In this document: positions 27,755-38,336 of the stretch, in pieces
Layout of the letters: each line of letters opens with the position of its first letter
How positions within the stretch are numbered: the first letter of the stretch is position 1
Assembly: GCA_016213335.1 (NCBI GenBank)
Contig: JACRAQ010000010.1
Span: forward strand, 1-45,230
DNA from: Nitrosomonadales bacterium
GTDB lineage: Bacteria; Pseudomonadota; Gammaproteobacteria; Burkholderiales; Gallionellaceae
Direction of reading: 5' to 3'
DNA length: 45,230 nt
The notes under the pieces: generated by a model
What the model saw: the letters and a program-made list of their open reading frames with translations, nothing else
The model's database searches: none
What the model was told of the DNA's origin: nothing
Translations under genes and position numbers: made by a program

Positions 27755-28936
27755 ATGAATAAGCGATCCCAAAGAATTCCGGGCAGCATCTGGACGCTGG
27801 GGTTTGTCAGCCTGCTGATGGATGTCTCTTCCGAGCTGATCCACAGTCTGCTGCCGGTGTTCATGTTCACTGCGCTCGGTGTTTCCGCATTCGCCATCGG
27901 CCTGATCGAAGGCGCGGCGGAAGCGACGGCGCTGATCGTGAAAGTTTTTTCCGGTGCGATTTCCGATTACTGGGGCAGGCGCAAGCCGTTGGCATTGCTG
28001 GGGTACGGGCTGGGGGCGGCGTCCAAACCGCTGTTCGCGCTGGCAACCAGTGCCGGATTCGTGCTGGCCGCCCGCCTCATGGATCGCGTCGGCAAGGGCA
28101 TACGCGGCGCGCCGCGCGATGCGCTGGTGGCCGACATCGCGCCACCGGAACTGCGCGGCGCAGCATTCGGCCTGCGCCAGGCGCTCGATACCGTCGGCGC
28201 CTTTATCGGCCCGCTGCTGGCGATGGCCCTGATGTTGCTGTGGGCGAACGATTTCCGCGCGGTGTTCTGGGTGGCGGTCATTCCCGCCGTGCTCGCCGTC
28301 GCGCTGTTGTTCTTTGGCGTGCAGGAACCGGAGCGTAGCGTCGGCGGCCAGCGGGTCAACCCGATCCGCCGGGAAAACCTGCGCAGGCTTTCCGGCAGCT
28401 ATTGGGCGGTAGCGGGGATCGGTGCGGCGTTCGCGCTGGCGCGTTTTTCCGAGGCCTTCCTGGTACTGCGCGCCGAGCAGGGCGGGTTGCCGCTCGCCTA
28501 CACGCCGCTGGTGCTGATCGGCATGAATGCGGTGTACGCCGCCAGCGCCTACCCCTTCGGCAAGCTGTCGGATTCGGTGAGCCGTCCCAGGCTGCTGGCC
28601 TGCGGGCTGGCGGTGCTGATCGCAGCGGACGCGGCGCTCGCTTACAGCAACCACTGGAGCTGGGTGTGGGCGGGCATCACCTTGTGGGGCCTGCATATGG
28701 GCATGACTCAGGGGCTGCTGGCGGCGATGGTGGCCGATGCGGCCCCCGCCGATCTGCGCGGCACGGCCTATGGTTTTTTCAATCTGGTGAGCGGGATTGC
28801 GATGCTGGTTGCCAGTGCGCTGGCCGGACTGCTGTGGGACGCACTCGGGGCTTCCTTCACCTTTATTGCCGGAGCCGCCTTTTGTGTTCTGGCTCTGGCG
28901 GCGCTTTGGTGTTCTGCTTCAAGGGAAACAGTGTAA
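27755..28936 (+). CDS. Major facilitator superfamily transporter
   Basis: The product of about 393 aa has twelve predicted membrane segments in two halves. The loop after segment 2 has the MFS motif A form DYWGRRKPL, and the N-terminal segment LGFVSLLMDVSSELIHSLLPVFM is typical of a bacterial group of unassigned drug- or solute-efflux-like MFS proteins. The substrate cannot be told. I chose the ATG at 27755; a TTG at 27740 would add five residues, and neither has a well-spaced ribosome binding site. It converges with dapB. Confidence 0.85.
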   Translation: MNKRSQRIPGSIWTLGFVSLLMDVSSELIHSLLPVFMFTALGVSAFAIGLIEGAAEATALIVKVFSGAISDYWGRRKPLALLGYGLGAASKPLFALATSAGFVLAARLMDRVGKGIRGAPRDALVADIAPPELRGAAFGLRQALDTVGAFIGPLLAMALMLLWANDFRAVFWVAVIPAVLAVALLFFGVQEPERSVGGQRVNPIRRENLRRLSGSYWAVAGIGAAFALARFSEAFLVLRAEQGGLPLAYTPLVLIGMNAVYAASAYPFGKLSDSVSRPRLLACGLAVLIAADAALAYSNHWSWVWAGITLWGLHMGMTQGLLAAMVADAAPADLRGTAYGFFNLVSGIAMLVASALAGLLWDALGASFTFIAGAAFCVLALAALWCSASRETV

Positions 28937-28964
28937 ATTTCTCCCTCACCAGAAGAGCGCTACC

Positions 28965-29783
<819 letters not shown>

Positions 29784-30158
29784 TTACTTGCTGGCGGCAG
29801 GTGCGGCTGCCGCAGAAAGCGGCGGCATGGCGCCATCATCAATGCGTGTCAGCCTGTCGCCCTCGAAATACAGCGTCAGGCGCTGGTTATCAACCAGTTT
29901 TCCGCTCTGTTCCAGGCGGTATACATAGTCCCAGCGGTTGGCGTGGAACGGGTCGTTGACCAGCGGCGTGCCCAGCACGGCGCGCACCTGCAGGCGTGTC
30001 ATGCCCGGCTTGAGCCGCTCGCGCATCTCCTGCGAAATCAGGTTGCCCTGGCGGATTTCGATCTTGTGCGGAGAGAACGTAAACAGCTTGGGCATCGCCA
30101 TTTCGCTGCACGAAGCGAGCAGGAGCGAAATGGGGATGATGATGAAATTGGCGCGCAT
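29784..30158 (-). CDS. bamE: Outer-membrane assembly lipoprotein BamE (SmpA)
   Basis: BamE is a small lipoprotein of the beta-barrel assembly machine. The 124-aa product starts at the ATG at 30158, giving a lipoprotein signal (RANFIIIPISLLLASC, lipobox LASC). The mature part has ISQEMRERLKPGMTRLQVRAVLGTPLVNDPFHANRWDYVYR, the hallmark of the SmpA/OmlA domain. The protein ends in a low-complexity Ala-rich tail. A start at 30188 would add ten residues before the signal. fur, often divergent from bamE, is not here. Confidence 0.93.
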   Translation of the reverse strand: MRANFIIIPISLLLASCSEMAMPKLFTFSPHKIEIRQGNLISQEMRERLKPGMTRLQVRAVLGTPLVNDPFHANRWDYVYRLEQSGKLVDNQRLTLYFEGDRLTRIDDGAMPPLSAAAAPAASK

Positions 30159-30194
30159 CGGATAAGCGTAGTCACAAAACGGCTGCATGATACA

Positions 30195-31856
30195 TCAAGC
30201 AGCAACGCCCAGCATTTCCGCCGCGTGTTTGCGCGTGGTCTCGGTTATTTTCACCCCGCCCAGCATGCGCGCAATTTCCTCCACCCGCTCCGCCTTTCCT
30301 AGCGCCCGGATGGCGCACAGGGTGGCGCCATCGCGCAGGGATTTACTCACTTGCCATTGCGTGTCTGCCATCGCCGCCACTTGCGGCAGGTGCGTCACGC
30401 ACAGCACCTGGTGGCGCTGTCCCAGGCGCTTCAGCAGTTGTCCGACAATTTCCGCCACGCCTCCGCCTATGCCGCTATCCACTTCGTCGAATATCAATGT
30501 CGGCACGCTGGCCAGCCGGCTGACCGCCACCTGTATCGCGAGGCCGATGCGCGACAGCTCGCCGCCCGAGGCAATCTTCGTCAAGGCGCGCAGCGGCGCA
30601 TCGGGGTTGGTTGCGATCTGAAACTCGATATTTTCCAGGCCGTGCTGGTTGCCTTCGGGCAGCGGCGCCAGCGCGACGGCAAAACTGCCGCCCTGCATGG
30701 CCAGCGCCTGCATGGCGGCGGTGATTTCGCGCGACAACTTCTCCGCCGCTTGCTTGCGGGCCGCACTAAACTTTTTCGCTGCGGCCAGGTACGCTGCCTG
30801 GGCGGCAGCTTCCTGCTGCGCCAATGCGGCCAGATCGGTCTCGCCGCCCAGTTCGCCTAGGCGCGCGGTGATGCGCTGCAGGGCGGACGGCAACTGCTCC
30901 GGGGTGACGCGGTATTTGCGCGCCGCGTCCACCACTGCGGCGATGCGCTGTTCCTGCTCGCGCAGGCGCGCGGGGTCGGCGTCCAGTTTCTGCTGGTAAT
31001 GGCGCAGGGCGTATACCGTTTCCTGCAATTCGTTCTGCGCGCTTTCCAGCAGGGCGAGCGTGTCGCGCAGGGCTGCGTCGAATTTAATGCCCGCGCGCAC
31101 TTTCGCTGCCAGCATATTCAACTGCGCGAGGCAGGAAGCATCGGCCTCGCTCAATATTTCCACGCCGAACTGCGCGGTTTCCAGCAGGCTGGCGGCATGG
31201 GACAGGCGCGCGTGCTCCGCTTGCAGCTCATTCCACTCTGCTGGGGCAAAATTCAGCGTCTTCAGTTCGTTCCGCTGAAAGCGCAGCAATTCGCGTTCGG
31301 CGGCCACTGCTTCGGCGTTCTGTTCCAGTTGCGCGCGGCGGCGGCAGATAGCCTGCCACTCGCGGTACTGTTGCGCCACTTCCCCAGCATCGCCCATCAG
31401 GCTGCCATAGCCATCCAGCAGTTCGCGCTGCGCATCGGGGCGCAGCAGGGATTGGTGGGCGTGCTGGCCGTGGATGTCGAGCAGGTGTTCGCCCGCTTCG
31501 CGCATCTGCTGCAGCGTGGCGTTGCGCCCGTTGATGAAGCCGCGCGAGCGGCCGCCGCTGTCCAGCACGCGGCGCAACTGGCATTCTCCCGCATCGCCTT
31601 CCAGCGCCTGCTCGCGCAGCCATGCTTGCAGGGTGGGCAAGCCGGAAATATCAAATCCCGCTCCGATTTCGGCGCGCTCGCAGCCGTTGCGCACCATGCC
31701 TGCATCGCCGCGTTCGCCCAGCGCCAGCGACAAGGCATCAATCAGGATGGATTTGCCGGCACCGGTTTCGCCGGTGAGCGCGGTGAAGCCGGAGGAAAAA
31801 TCGAGTTCGAGGGAATCAACGATGACGAAATCGCGGATGTTGAGGAACTTCAACAT
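30195..31856 (-). CDS. recN: DNA repair protein RecN
   Basis: RecN is an SMC-like ATPase in double-strand-break repair. The 553-aa protein has Walker A GETGAGKSIL (about 30-39), a long coiled-coil middle, a SGGELSR signature and Walker B TLIFDEVDSGIGG. The ATG at 31856 overlaps the nadK stop as TAATG. The longer open frame upstream is nadK sequence in another frame and was not used. Confidence 0.96.
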   Translation of the reverse strand: MLKFLNIRDFVIVDSLELDFSSGFTALTGETGAGKSILIDALSLALGERGDAGMVRNGCERAEIGAGFDISGLPTLQAWLREQALEGDAGECQLRRVLDSGGRSRGFINGRNATLQQMREAGEHLLDIHGQHAHQSLLRPDAQRELLDGYGSLMGDAGEVAQQYREWQAICRRRAQLEQNAEAVAAERELLRFQRNELKTLNFAPAEWNELQAEHARLSHAASLLETAQFGVEILSEADASCLAQLNMLAAKVRAGIKFDAALRDTLALLESAQNELQETVYALRHYQQKLDADPARLREQEQRIAAVVDAARKYRVTPEQLPSALQRITARLGELGGETDLAALAQQEAAAQAAYLAAAKKFSAARKQAAEKLSREITAAMQALAMQGGSFAVALAPLPEGNQHGLENIEFQIATNPDAPLRALTKIASGGELSRIGLAIQVAVSRLASVPTLIFDEVDSGIGGGVAEIVGQLLKRLGQRHQVLCVTHLPQVAAMADTQWQVSKSLRDGATLCAIRALGKAERVEEIARMLGGVKITETTRKHAAEMLGVAA

Positions 31857-32728
31857 TACAGCGTCTTGTTCCAGAGCAGCTTCTCGCGCAGGGTGTGGTA
31901 ATAGCTGTGCCCGACCGGATGCAGCAGTGTGGCCGGTTTCGGATAGCTCGTGACTTCCAGTTTGTCGTTGCCCTGCAAATCGAAATGGGTGTGGCTGTCG
32001 AGGCGCACACGCACGGCATAGGTGCGATGCAGCAGGATTTCCAGCCGCGATTCGCTCTTCAGCACGATGGGGCGGTTGCTCATGGTGTGCGGGCAAACCG
32101 GCACCAGCGCGATAAGGTTGAGGCTGGGATGCAGGATGGGCCCGCCGGCAGAAAGTGCATAGGCAGTGGAGCCGGTCGGGGTCGCCACGATCAGGCCGTC
32201 GGCGCGCTGGTTGTAGAGATATTCTCCGTCTATGCGCACCTCGAACTCGATCAGGGTGCTGACATTGCCGCGATGCACCACCACCTCGTTGAGCGCCAGC
32301 GCCTCGAACACTTTCACTCCGCCGCGCAGGATGCGCGCATCGAGCAGCATGCGCTGCTCGGTGACAAACTTTCCTTCCAGCATGTCGGCGATGGTCTGCT
32401 GCATGGTGCCCAGTGAAACATCGGTGAGAAACCCCAGCCGCCCCTGATTTACACCAGCCAGCGGGATGCCGAATGGCGCCAGCGTGCAGGCGATATTCAG
32501 CAGGGTGCCGTCACCGCCCAGCACGATGGCCAGGTCAACCGCGTCTTCCATTGCGCGTAGCGGCAGCTCGGGATAATCGTGCCGCTCCAGATGCTCGGCG
32601 GTGAGGCTGTCCACCACCACGGCCACCCCTTTTCCGGAAAGAAAATCGGCCAGCCGCAACAGCGGCTCGGTGATTTCCGGCGTCCTGTATTTGCCGATCA
32701 GGGCGATGGTGCGGAAAGGGAATTTCAT
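31856..32728 (-). CDS. nadK: NAD kinase
   Basis: NadK phosphorylates NAD to NADP. The 290-aa protein has the family GGDG motif in LAIVLGGDGTLLN (about 70-82), NQGRLGFLTD, and the second signature region GLIVATPTGSTAYALSAGGPI. It is the first gene of nadK-recN-bamE-dapB, divergent from hrcA with 71 bp between starts. Confidence 0.97.
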   Translation of the reverse strand: MKFPFRTIALIGKYRTPEITEPLLRLADFLSGKGVAVVVDSLTAEHLERHDYPELPLRAMEDAVDLAIVLGGDGTLLNIACTLAPFGIPLAGVNQGRLGFLTDVSLGTMQQTIADMLEGKFVTEQRMLLDARILRGGVKVFEALALNEVVVHRGNVSTLIEFEVRIDGEYLYNQRADGLIVATPTGSTAYALSAGGPILHPSLNLIALVPVCPHTMSNRPIVLKSESRLEILLHRTYAVRVRLDSHTHFDLQGNDKLEVTSYPKPATLLHPVGHSYYHTLREKLLWNKTL

Positions 32729-32799
32729 GGGCGCGATTAAACCATATCGCCACTATGTTGACAAAGCGGCATTGGCCGCCCCGATGGTAGAATGGCCCC

Positions 32800-33819
32800 A
32801 TGCTCAACGAACGCGCGCAAATCCTGCTTAAGACCTTGGTGGAGCGCTATATCAGCGACGGCCAGCCGGTCGGCTCGCGCTTGTTGCAGCAGTTTTCCGG
32901 GCTGGACATCAGCCCGGCCACCATCCGCAACGTGATGGCCGACCTCGAGGAAATGGGGCTGGTCAGCAGCCCGCACACTTCCGCCGGGCGCGTCCCCACG
33001 GCGCTGGGCTACCGTCTTTTCATAGATACGCTGCTGGTGGTGCAACCGCTGGACGATGCGCGCATCCGGCAACTGAAATCCCATTTTCAGCCGGACAACC
33101 CTTCGCGCCTGCTGGTACAGGCTTCCAACCTGCTGTCCGAGCTCACCCATTTTGCCGGCGTGGTGGCCACCCCGAAACGGGCCGCCATCACGGTACGCCA
33201 GATGGAATTCCTGCGCCTGTCGGAAAAACGGGTGCTGCTCATTATCGTCATGCCGGACGGCGAAGTGGAAAACCGCGTGCTGCTCACTGACAAGGACTAC
33301 AATCAGCAACAGCTTACCGAGGCGGGCAACTTCCTCAACCAGCATTATGCCGATTGCGCGTTCCAGGACATCCACCAGCGCGTGCAGGCCGATCTGCACC
33401 AGTTGCACCACGACATGACCGCACTGATGACCGCCGCGCTGGTGGCGAGCGATGCGGCGCTGGCGCGCAAAAACGAGGATTACGTCATCAGCGGCGAGCG
33501 CAACCTGCTGCACATCAACGATCTTTCCTCCAACATGGACAAGCTGCGCGGCCTGTTCAATCTGTTCGAGCAAAGGACCGAGCTGCTGCAACTGCTGAAT
33601 GCCAGCCGCAACGCGCCGGGTGTGCACATATTCGTCGGCAACGAATCCGGCTTGGCCGGGCTGGATGAATGCAGTGTGGTCAGCGCATCGTATGCCGCAG
33701 AAGGGCAGGTTGTCGGTACGCTAGCGGTGGTCGGTCCCAAGCGCATGAACTACGAAAAAGTGGTGCCGATTGTGGATGTGACGGCCAAGCTGCTCAGCAA
33801 TGCGTTGTCGCTGCATTGA
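32800..33819 (+). CDS. hrcA: Heat-inducible transcription repressor HrcA
   Basis: HrcA represses groESL/dnaK-type heat-shock genes by binding the CIRCE element. The 339-aa protein has an N-terminal winged-helix domain (LNERAQILLKTLVERYISDGQPVGSRLL, SPATIRNVMADLEEMGLVSSPHTSAGRVPT) and a GAF-like C-terminal domain ending LGVVGPKRMNYEKVVPIVD-like (here LAVVGPKRMNYEKVVPIVD). No CIRCE-like inverted repeat was seen upstream, so it may not autoregulate here. hemH follows 65 bp downstream. Confidence 0.96.
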   Translation: MLNERAQILLKTLVERYISDGQPVGSRLLQQFSGLDISPATIRNVMADLEEMGLVSSPHTSAGRVPTALGYRLFIDTLLVVQPLDDARIRQLKSHFQPDNPSRLLVQASNLLSELTHFAGVVATPKRAAITVRQMEFLRLSEKRVLLIIVMPDGEVENRVLLTDKDYNQQQLTEAGNFLNQHYADCAFQDIHQRVQADLHQLHHDMTALMTAALVASDAALARKNEDYVISGERNLLHINDLSSNMDKLRGLFNLFEQRTELLQLLNASRNAPGVHIFVGNESGLAGLDECSVVSASYAAEGQVVGTLAVVGPKRMNYEKVVPIVDVTAKLLSNALSLH

Positions 33820-33884
33820 AAACACTGAGTTCGTAACATTTTCAACTACATGGCTCCTCAGTAAATTATTTTCTGGATAAAACG

Positions 33885-34979
33885 ATGGGTTATAAAACTG
33901 AGCCCGCTTACACCCACGGCACTCCCGCCAGAACCGGCGTGCTGCTGGTCAATCTTGGCACACCGGATGCACCCACCGCGCAGGCGGTCAAGACCTATCT
34001 GCGCGAATTCCTGGGAGACCCGCGCGTGGTGGAAATACCCAGGCCGATCTGGTGGCTGATCCTCAACGGCATTATCCTCAACACGCGGCCGAAAAAATCT
34101 GCAGCGAAATACGCCAGCATCTGGACTCCTGAAGGCTCGCCGCTGCTGGTGCACACCGAGCGCCAGACTACCCTGCTGCAAGGCTATCTGGGGGAAAGAA
34201 CCAAAGGCTCGCCGCTGCTGGTGGAGTACGCCATGCGCTACGGCAATCCCGGAATTCCAGAAGTGCTGGCAAAACTCAGGCAGCAGAACTGCCAGCGCAT
34301 CCTGCTGGTGCCGCTCTATCCGCAATATGCCGCCAGCACCACGGCTACAGCGTGCGACGTGGTGTTTGCCGAACTGCTGCGGATGCGCAACACCCCGGCG
34401 TTGCGCACCATAAAAAATTTCCACGACCACCACGGCTATATTGCCGCCAGCGCACAGAATATCCGCGACTACTGGACGCTGCACGGGCGCCCGGACAAAC
34501 TGGTGATGAGCTTCCACGGCCTGCCGCGCAAAATGCTGGATGAGGGCGACCCCTACCACTGCGAATGCCGCAAGAGCGCGCGGCTGATCGCGGAAGCCCT
34601 GGAACTGGCCGACAGCCAGTACACCGTCAGCTTCCAGTCGCGCCTTGGCCGCGCCGAGTGGCTCCAGCCCTACACCGCTGCAACACTCAAGGAGCTAGGC
34701 AAAAAGAAAACCGGGCGGGTGGACGTGGTCTGTCCCGGTTTTGTGGCGGATTGCCTGGAAACGCTGGAAGAGATCGCGCAGGAAGGCAGGGAAGATTTCC
34801 AGCACGCGGGCGGCGGCGAATACCACTATATCCCCTGTCTTAACGAGCGCCCGGACTGGATTCATGCGCTTGCCGATCTGGTGCTGGATAACCTGCATGG
34901 CTGGCTGGACAAACCGGATCGCGCCCAGCTCGAACAAAGCCGTTTGCGCGCGCTGGCCGCAGGTGCGCCAGTCAAGTAA
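33885..34979 (+). CDS. hemH: Ferrochelatase
   Basis: HemH inserts Fe(II) into protoporphyrin IX, the last step of haem synthesis. The 364-aa protein has [12 protein letters not shown] near the N terminus, the catalytic His in [27 protein letters not shown] and the Glu-rich [15 protein letters not shown]. The cytochrome c and siroheme-type enzymes in the window show demand for tetrapyrroles. It follows hrcA, an order seen in other betaproteobacteria. Confidence 0.97.
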   Translation: MGYKTEPAYTHGTPARTGVLLVNLGTPDAPTAQAVKTYLREFLGDPRVVEIPRPIWWLILNGIILNTRPKKSAAKYASIWTPEGSPLLVHTERQTTLLQGYLGERTKGSPLLVEYAMRYGNPGIPEVLAKLRQQNCQRILLVPLYPQYAASTTATACDVVFAELLRMRNTPALRTIKNFHDHHGYIAASAQNIRDYWTLHGRPDKLVMSFHGLPRKMLDEGDPYHCECRKSARLIAEALELADSQYTVSFQSRLGRAEWLQPYTAATLKELGKKKTGRVDVVCPGFVADCLETLEEIAQEGREDFQHAGGGEYHYIPCLNERPDWIHALADLVLDNLHGWLDKPDRAQLEQSRLRALAAGAPVK

Positions 34980-35051
34980 GCATAGGCTATTGCGGCAAGC
35001 TTGGGGCAGGCGTAGCATCTAACTGGTCAAATAACGAGCAGGAGGAAAACC

Positions 35052-35243
35052 ATGGCTACTCCAATGCAACCCGAGGTCCAGCCGCAGAAGATTTCGTGCA
35101 GCATGTGCCGCAAGGAAATCCCGCTGAGTGCGGCCCTGAGGCCGCAAGGTGTGGATTATGTCGGATACTTCTGCGGGATCGAATGCTACGATGAATTCAC
35201 CGAGCAGAAAAATTCCGGCACTCCGGCAAAACCTCAGAAGTAA
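35052..35243 (+). CDS. Small zinc-ribbon-like protein (DUF3330-like)
   Basis: The 63-aa protein has two cysteine pairs, CSMC and FCGIEC, around a KEIPLSAALRPQGVDYVGYF core, typical of the DUF3330 pattern as I recall it. This suggests a metal-binding module. GCAGGAGG precedes the ATG at good spacing. Function unknown. It overlaps the 3' end of the convergent glycosyltransferase-like gene by 10 bp. Confidence 0.75.
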   Translation: MATPMQPEVQPQKISCSMCRKEIPLSAALRPQGVDYVGYFCGIECYDEFTEQKNSGTPAKPQK

Positions 35244-36307
35244 TTCTCGATCAGGTATTGCGCCGCCTCGCTTGCCCCGGTGGCAAGCGGGCGCGACGGT
35301 GCAGGCATGCGCCAGACCTGCGCCAGCAAATCACCCAGTTCGCCGGTGAGTACGCGCTCGCGTTCTACTTCGGCGCACAACCCGTTCCGCTTCAGCCAGT
35401 TGACCAGGTAAGGCTCCTCGGGCCAATCCTTGCGGGCCACGTACAGCACCGGCACACCTGCGCAAGCAGCTTCGACGAACGTGCCGTAACCCGGCTTGGT
35501 CAGCACGGTATCACAGGAAGCCAATACATCGCCAAACGCAATCCCCATGCTTTCCAGGGCCGGCATGTCGCTACGCTCCACCTCCCAGGCTTGCGGGATA
35601 AGCCAATGCACGCCCGGCAAGCGCGGCCAGCGCTCCACCGGCAAGCGGAATTCCATACCCCCCATCGCCACCAGAACCAGCTTCTCGTCATTCCTCAAAC
35701 GCAATTTTTCCGATAGCTGCGCGCGCTGGTTGCTCCCCACCCGCGCAACCGGGCCGATGTTGCGCGCGCTGGGAATATCCGCCATCGGCAGGGCGGGCTG
35801 GATTTTCAGGAAACATCGGGCGCTGTTGTACGCCTCCAGCATCTGCGCGCTGATGGTGCCGCATGCGGCGTCTTCCGCGCAGTAGTGGCGGTAGATGTCT
35901 GCCCAGTTCAGGCTGCACATGGCTATGGCGGGCACGCTGGCAAGGCAGGCGGCGGCCAGCGACAGGTAGGGCACATTGGCCAGCAGCACATCCGCTTGCA
36001 GCGCGCGCATGGCCCGCGCTTCTTGCTCCACTTTTTCATCCCATCCGGCGTGGAAAGCGCGGTATGCCAGGGCGCTCTTCTCTGCCTCCACATCTACCGC
36101 GTTCGTCATATGCATGCCGAAATCAAGCGCCACCGGGAGATGCCGAAAATCGCAAAGAAATCGCTGCCGCAGATAGGAGGCGGGGGCGGTGGTACGCAGT
36201 GTGATGCACAAGCCGGGAATGTGTTGCGCCAGCTCGTTCACCACTGGCGCAGTCTGGGCTATATGGCCGAAACCGTGGGAGGAGATGTCAACCAGAAGAT
36301 TGGGCAT
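35234..36307 (-). CDS. GT-B fold glycosyltransferase-like protein
   Basis: The 357-aa protein starts with DISSHGFGHIAQTAPVVNEL, the glycine-rich N-terminal loop of GT-B enzymes such as MurG, and has a C-terminal donor-binding-like region with LTKPGYGTFVEAACAGVPVLYV. There is no signal peptide. Similar proteins are annotated as glycosyltransferases or as the N-terminal part of plant-type arabinokinases; the substrate is not predictable. It lies 47 bp downstream of orn, same strand. Confidence 0.65.
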   Translation of the reverse strand: MPNLLVDISSHGFGHIAQTAPVVNELAQHIPGLCITLRTTAPASYLRQRFLCDFRHLPVALDFGMHMTNAVDVEAEKSALAYRAFHAGWDEKVEQEARAMRALQADVLLANVPYLSLAAACLASVPAIAMCSLNWADIYRHYCAEDAACGTISAQMLEAYNSARCFLKIQPALPMADIPSARNIGPVARVGSNQRAQLSEKLRLRNDEKLVLVAMGGMEFRLPVERWPRLPGVHWLIPQAWEVERSDMPALESMGIAFGDVLASCDTVLTKPGYGTFVEAACAGVPVLYVARKDWPEEPYLVNWLKRNGLCAEVERERVLTGELGDLLAQVWRMPAPSRPLATGASEAAQYLIENYF

Positions 36308-36354
36308 CAGAAGGCAGCAGCCGGCATGGCGTCACAGGTGAAACGGGCTGGAAA

Positions 36355-36900
36355 TTACAAGCGGATAAAATTATCGCGGTAATGCTTCATCTCTTCTATG
36401 GATTCATAAATATCGGCCAGCGCCTCGTGCTTGCCGTGTTTCTTGATCCCTTGCGCCACCTCCGGTTTCCAGCGCCGGGCGAGTTCCTTGAGGGTGCTGA
36501 CATCGAGGTTGCGGTAGTGGAAATAGTCTTCCAGTTGCGGCATCCAGCGCACCAGAAAACGCCGGTCCTGGCAGATGGAGTTGCCGCACATCGGCGTGGT
36601 GCGGGCCGGAACATATTCCTTGAGAAATTCCAGCATCCTCGTTTCCGCGCCGGCCTCGTCCAGTGTGGAAGCCTTTACCTTGTCTATCAGGCCGGATTTG
36701 CCGTGTGTGGATTTATTCCAGGCATCCATGCCGTCCAGCACGCTGTCCGGCTGATGCACCACCAGCACCGGTGCTTCGGCGACAACTTCGAGCTGGCTAT
36801 CGGTGATGACGATTGCGATCTCGATGATGCGGTCGGTATCCGGTAACAGCCCGGTCATTTCCAGATCTATCCAGGCAAGATGGTTTTGATTTTGTGCCAT
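36355..36900 (-). CDS. orn: Oligoribonuclease
   Basis: Orn degrades 2-5-nt RNAs and the dinucleotide pGpG made from c-di-GMP. The 181-aa DEDDh exonuclease has the first acidic pair in WIDLEMTGL, the [11 protein letters not shown] segment and the [17 protein letters not shown] region with the last His and Asp. Divergent from the M48 protease gene, an arrangement common in this group. Confidence 0.97.
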   Translation of the reverse strand: MAQNQNHLAWIDLEMTGLLPDTDRIIEIAIVITDSQLEVVAEAPVLVVHQPDSVLDGMDAWNKSTHGKSGLIDKVKASTLDEAGAETRMLEFLKEYVPARTTPMCGNSICQDRRFLVRWMPQLEDYFHYRNLDVSTLKELARRWKPEVAQGIKKHGKHEALADIYESIEEMKHYRDNFIRL

Positions 36901-36979
36901 AATTTGCAGCGTCGCGCCAAGAACTCCAAGGCGCTTATTGTGTCACATCAGCGCACCGGGCTGCCACCTGCATTTATCC

Positions 36980-38320
36980 ATGACTGCCACGCAGATTTTT
37001 TCCGCCGTTTTTGTCGCCGCGCTGGCTTTGTCCACGCTGGCCAGGTTGTGGCTGGCGTGGCGCCAGCTCGCGCACATCGCCGCGCATCGCGCGCAGGTGC
37101 CGGAGGTCTTTCGCGCGCAGATCGGGCTGGAGGCGCACCAGAAAGCAGCCGACTATACCGGCTCCAAGGTCCGCCTTTCCATGCTGACGGCGCTGTTCGA
37201 TGCGGTGTTGCTGCTCGCCTTCACCCTGGGTGGCGGCATCCAGTTCATCTCCGGTTTGTGGCTGCACGCCCTGAGCGACCCGATTGTGCAGGGCATGGCC
37301 GTCATCGTCCTGGTGCTGCTGCTCTCCACCCTGCTGGAAGCCCCGTTCGATTTGTACCGCACTTTTGTGATCGAGGCGCGCTATGGCTTCAACAGGATGA
37401 CACTGGCGCTGTATCTGGCCGACGCGCTGAAGAGCCTGCTGCTCGGCGCATTGCTCGGCCTGCCGCTGCTGTTCGGGGTGCTGTGGCTGATGGAGCGCAT
37501 GGGCGACAACTGGTGGCTGTACGTGTGGGCCGTATGGGTGGCCTTCAACCTGCTGTTGCTGTTCATCTACCCATCCTTCATCGCGCCGCTGTTCAACAAG
37601 TTCCAGCCGTTGCAGGACGAGAGCCTCAAGGCGCGCATCGAAGCGCTGCTCGGGAAGTGCGAGGGGCTGTTCGTGATGGACGGTTCCCGGCGCAGCACCC
37701 ACGGCAACGCCTACTTCACCGGTTTCGGCAAGACCAGGCGCATCGTCTTTTTCGATACCCTGCTTGCCCGGTTGACGCCCGCCGAGATTGAGGCGGTACT
37801 CGCGCACGAACTGGGGCATTTCAAGCACCGCCACGTCGTGAAGCGCATCCTGTTCATTTTTGCGCTGAGCCTGGGCTTCCTGTGGTTGCTGGCGCAGCTC
37901 ATGCGGTCGGACTGGTTCTACCTGGGGCTGGGTGTGCATACCCCATCCACCGCGCTGGCGCTGCTGCTGTTCTTTCTGGTGCTGCCGGTATTCGGTTTTT
38001 TGCTGAACCCGCTGATGAGCTATGCCTCGCGCAAACACGAATTCGAGGCGGATGCCTATGCCGCACAGCTGACCGACGCGCGCGACCTGAGCAGCGCGCT
38101 GGTGAAAATGTACCAGGACAATGCTGCGACGCTGACGCCGGACCCCCTGTATTCCCTGTTTTACGATTCGCATCCCCCCGCGCTGATGCGCATATCCCAC
38201 CTGACGATCGCGGCAGAAACCACCCAGAATGATGAATCGTCTGTACCGCGATCGCTCCCCCACCCTATCCTCCCCCGGGGGGAGAGGAGACAAAGCCTCG
38301 CTACGCGAGATCCACACTAA
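36980..38320 (+). CDS. Membrane M48 metallopeptidase (Ste24/CAAX-protease-like)
   Basis: The product of about 446 aa has several membrane segments, a zinc-binding HELGH motif in VLAHELGHFKHRH, and the third ligand in EFEADAYAAQL. The N-terminal part (about 1-200) resembles the Ste24 family. I chose the ATG at 36980; the ORF opens at 36938 but the first 14 residues look unlike a membrane-protein start. The last 25 or so residues (from about RSLPHPILPRGERR) come from a CCTCCCCC/GGGGGGAG palindromic repeat, so the natural C terminus seems replaced. The cytochrome c gene follows after 16 bp. Confidence 0.88.
   Translation: MTATQIFSAVFVAALALSTLARLWLAWRQLAHIAAHRAQVPEVFRAQIGLEAHQKAADYTGSKVRLSMLTALFDAVLLLAFTLGGGIQFISGLWLHALSDPIVQGMAVIVLVLLLSTLLEAPFDLYRTFVIEARYGFNRMTLALYLADALKSLLLGALLGLPLLFGVLWLMERMGDNWWLYVWAVWVAFNLLLLFIYPSFIAPLFNKFQPLQDESLKARIEALLGKCEGLFVMDGSRRSTHGNAYFTGFGKTRRIVFFDTLLARLTPAEIEAVLAHELGHFKHRHVVKRILFIFALSLGFLWLLAQLMRSDWFYLGLGVHTPSTALALLLFFLVLPVFGFLLNPLMSYASRKHEFEADAYAAQLTDARDLSSALVKMYQDNAATLTPDPLYSLFYDSHPPALMRISHLTIAAETTQNDESSVPRSLPHPILPRGERRQSLATRDPH
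38250..38290. repeat. CTCCCC/GGGGAG palindromic repeat at the 3' end of the M48 gene
   Basis: CCTCCCCC next to GGGGGGAGAGG forms an imperfect stem of the same family as the repeats at 7792-7922 and 8231-8259. It encodes the last part of the M48 protein and lies about 50 bp before the cytochrome c start. Confidence 0.55.
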
Positions 38321-38336
38321 ACTGGAGAGCCACGCC

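Noticed and set aside
32729-32799. A TTGACA (32758-32763) and TAGAAT (32788-32793) pair before hrcA.
   Set aside because: The spacing is 24 bp, too long for a sigma-70 promoter, and TAGAAT is only 6 bp from the ATG. No CIRCE element was found either.
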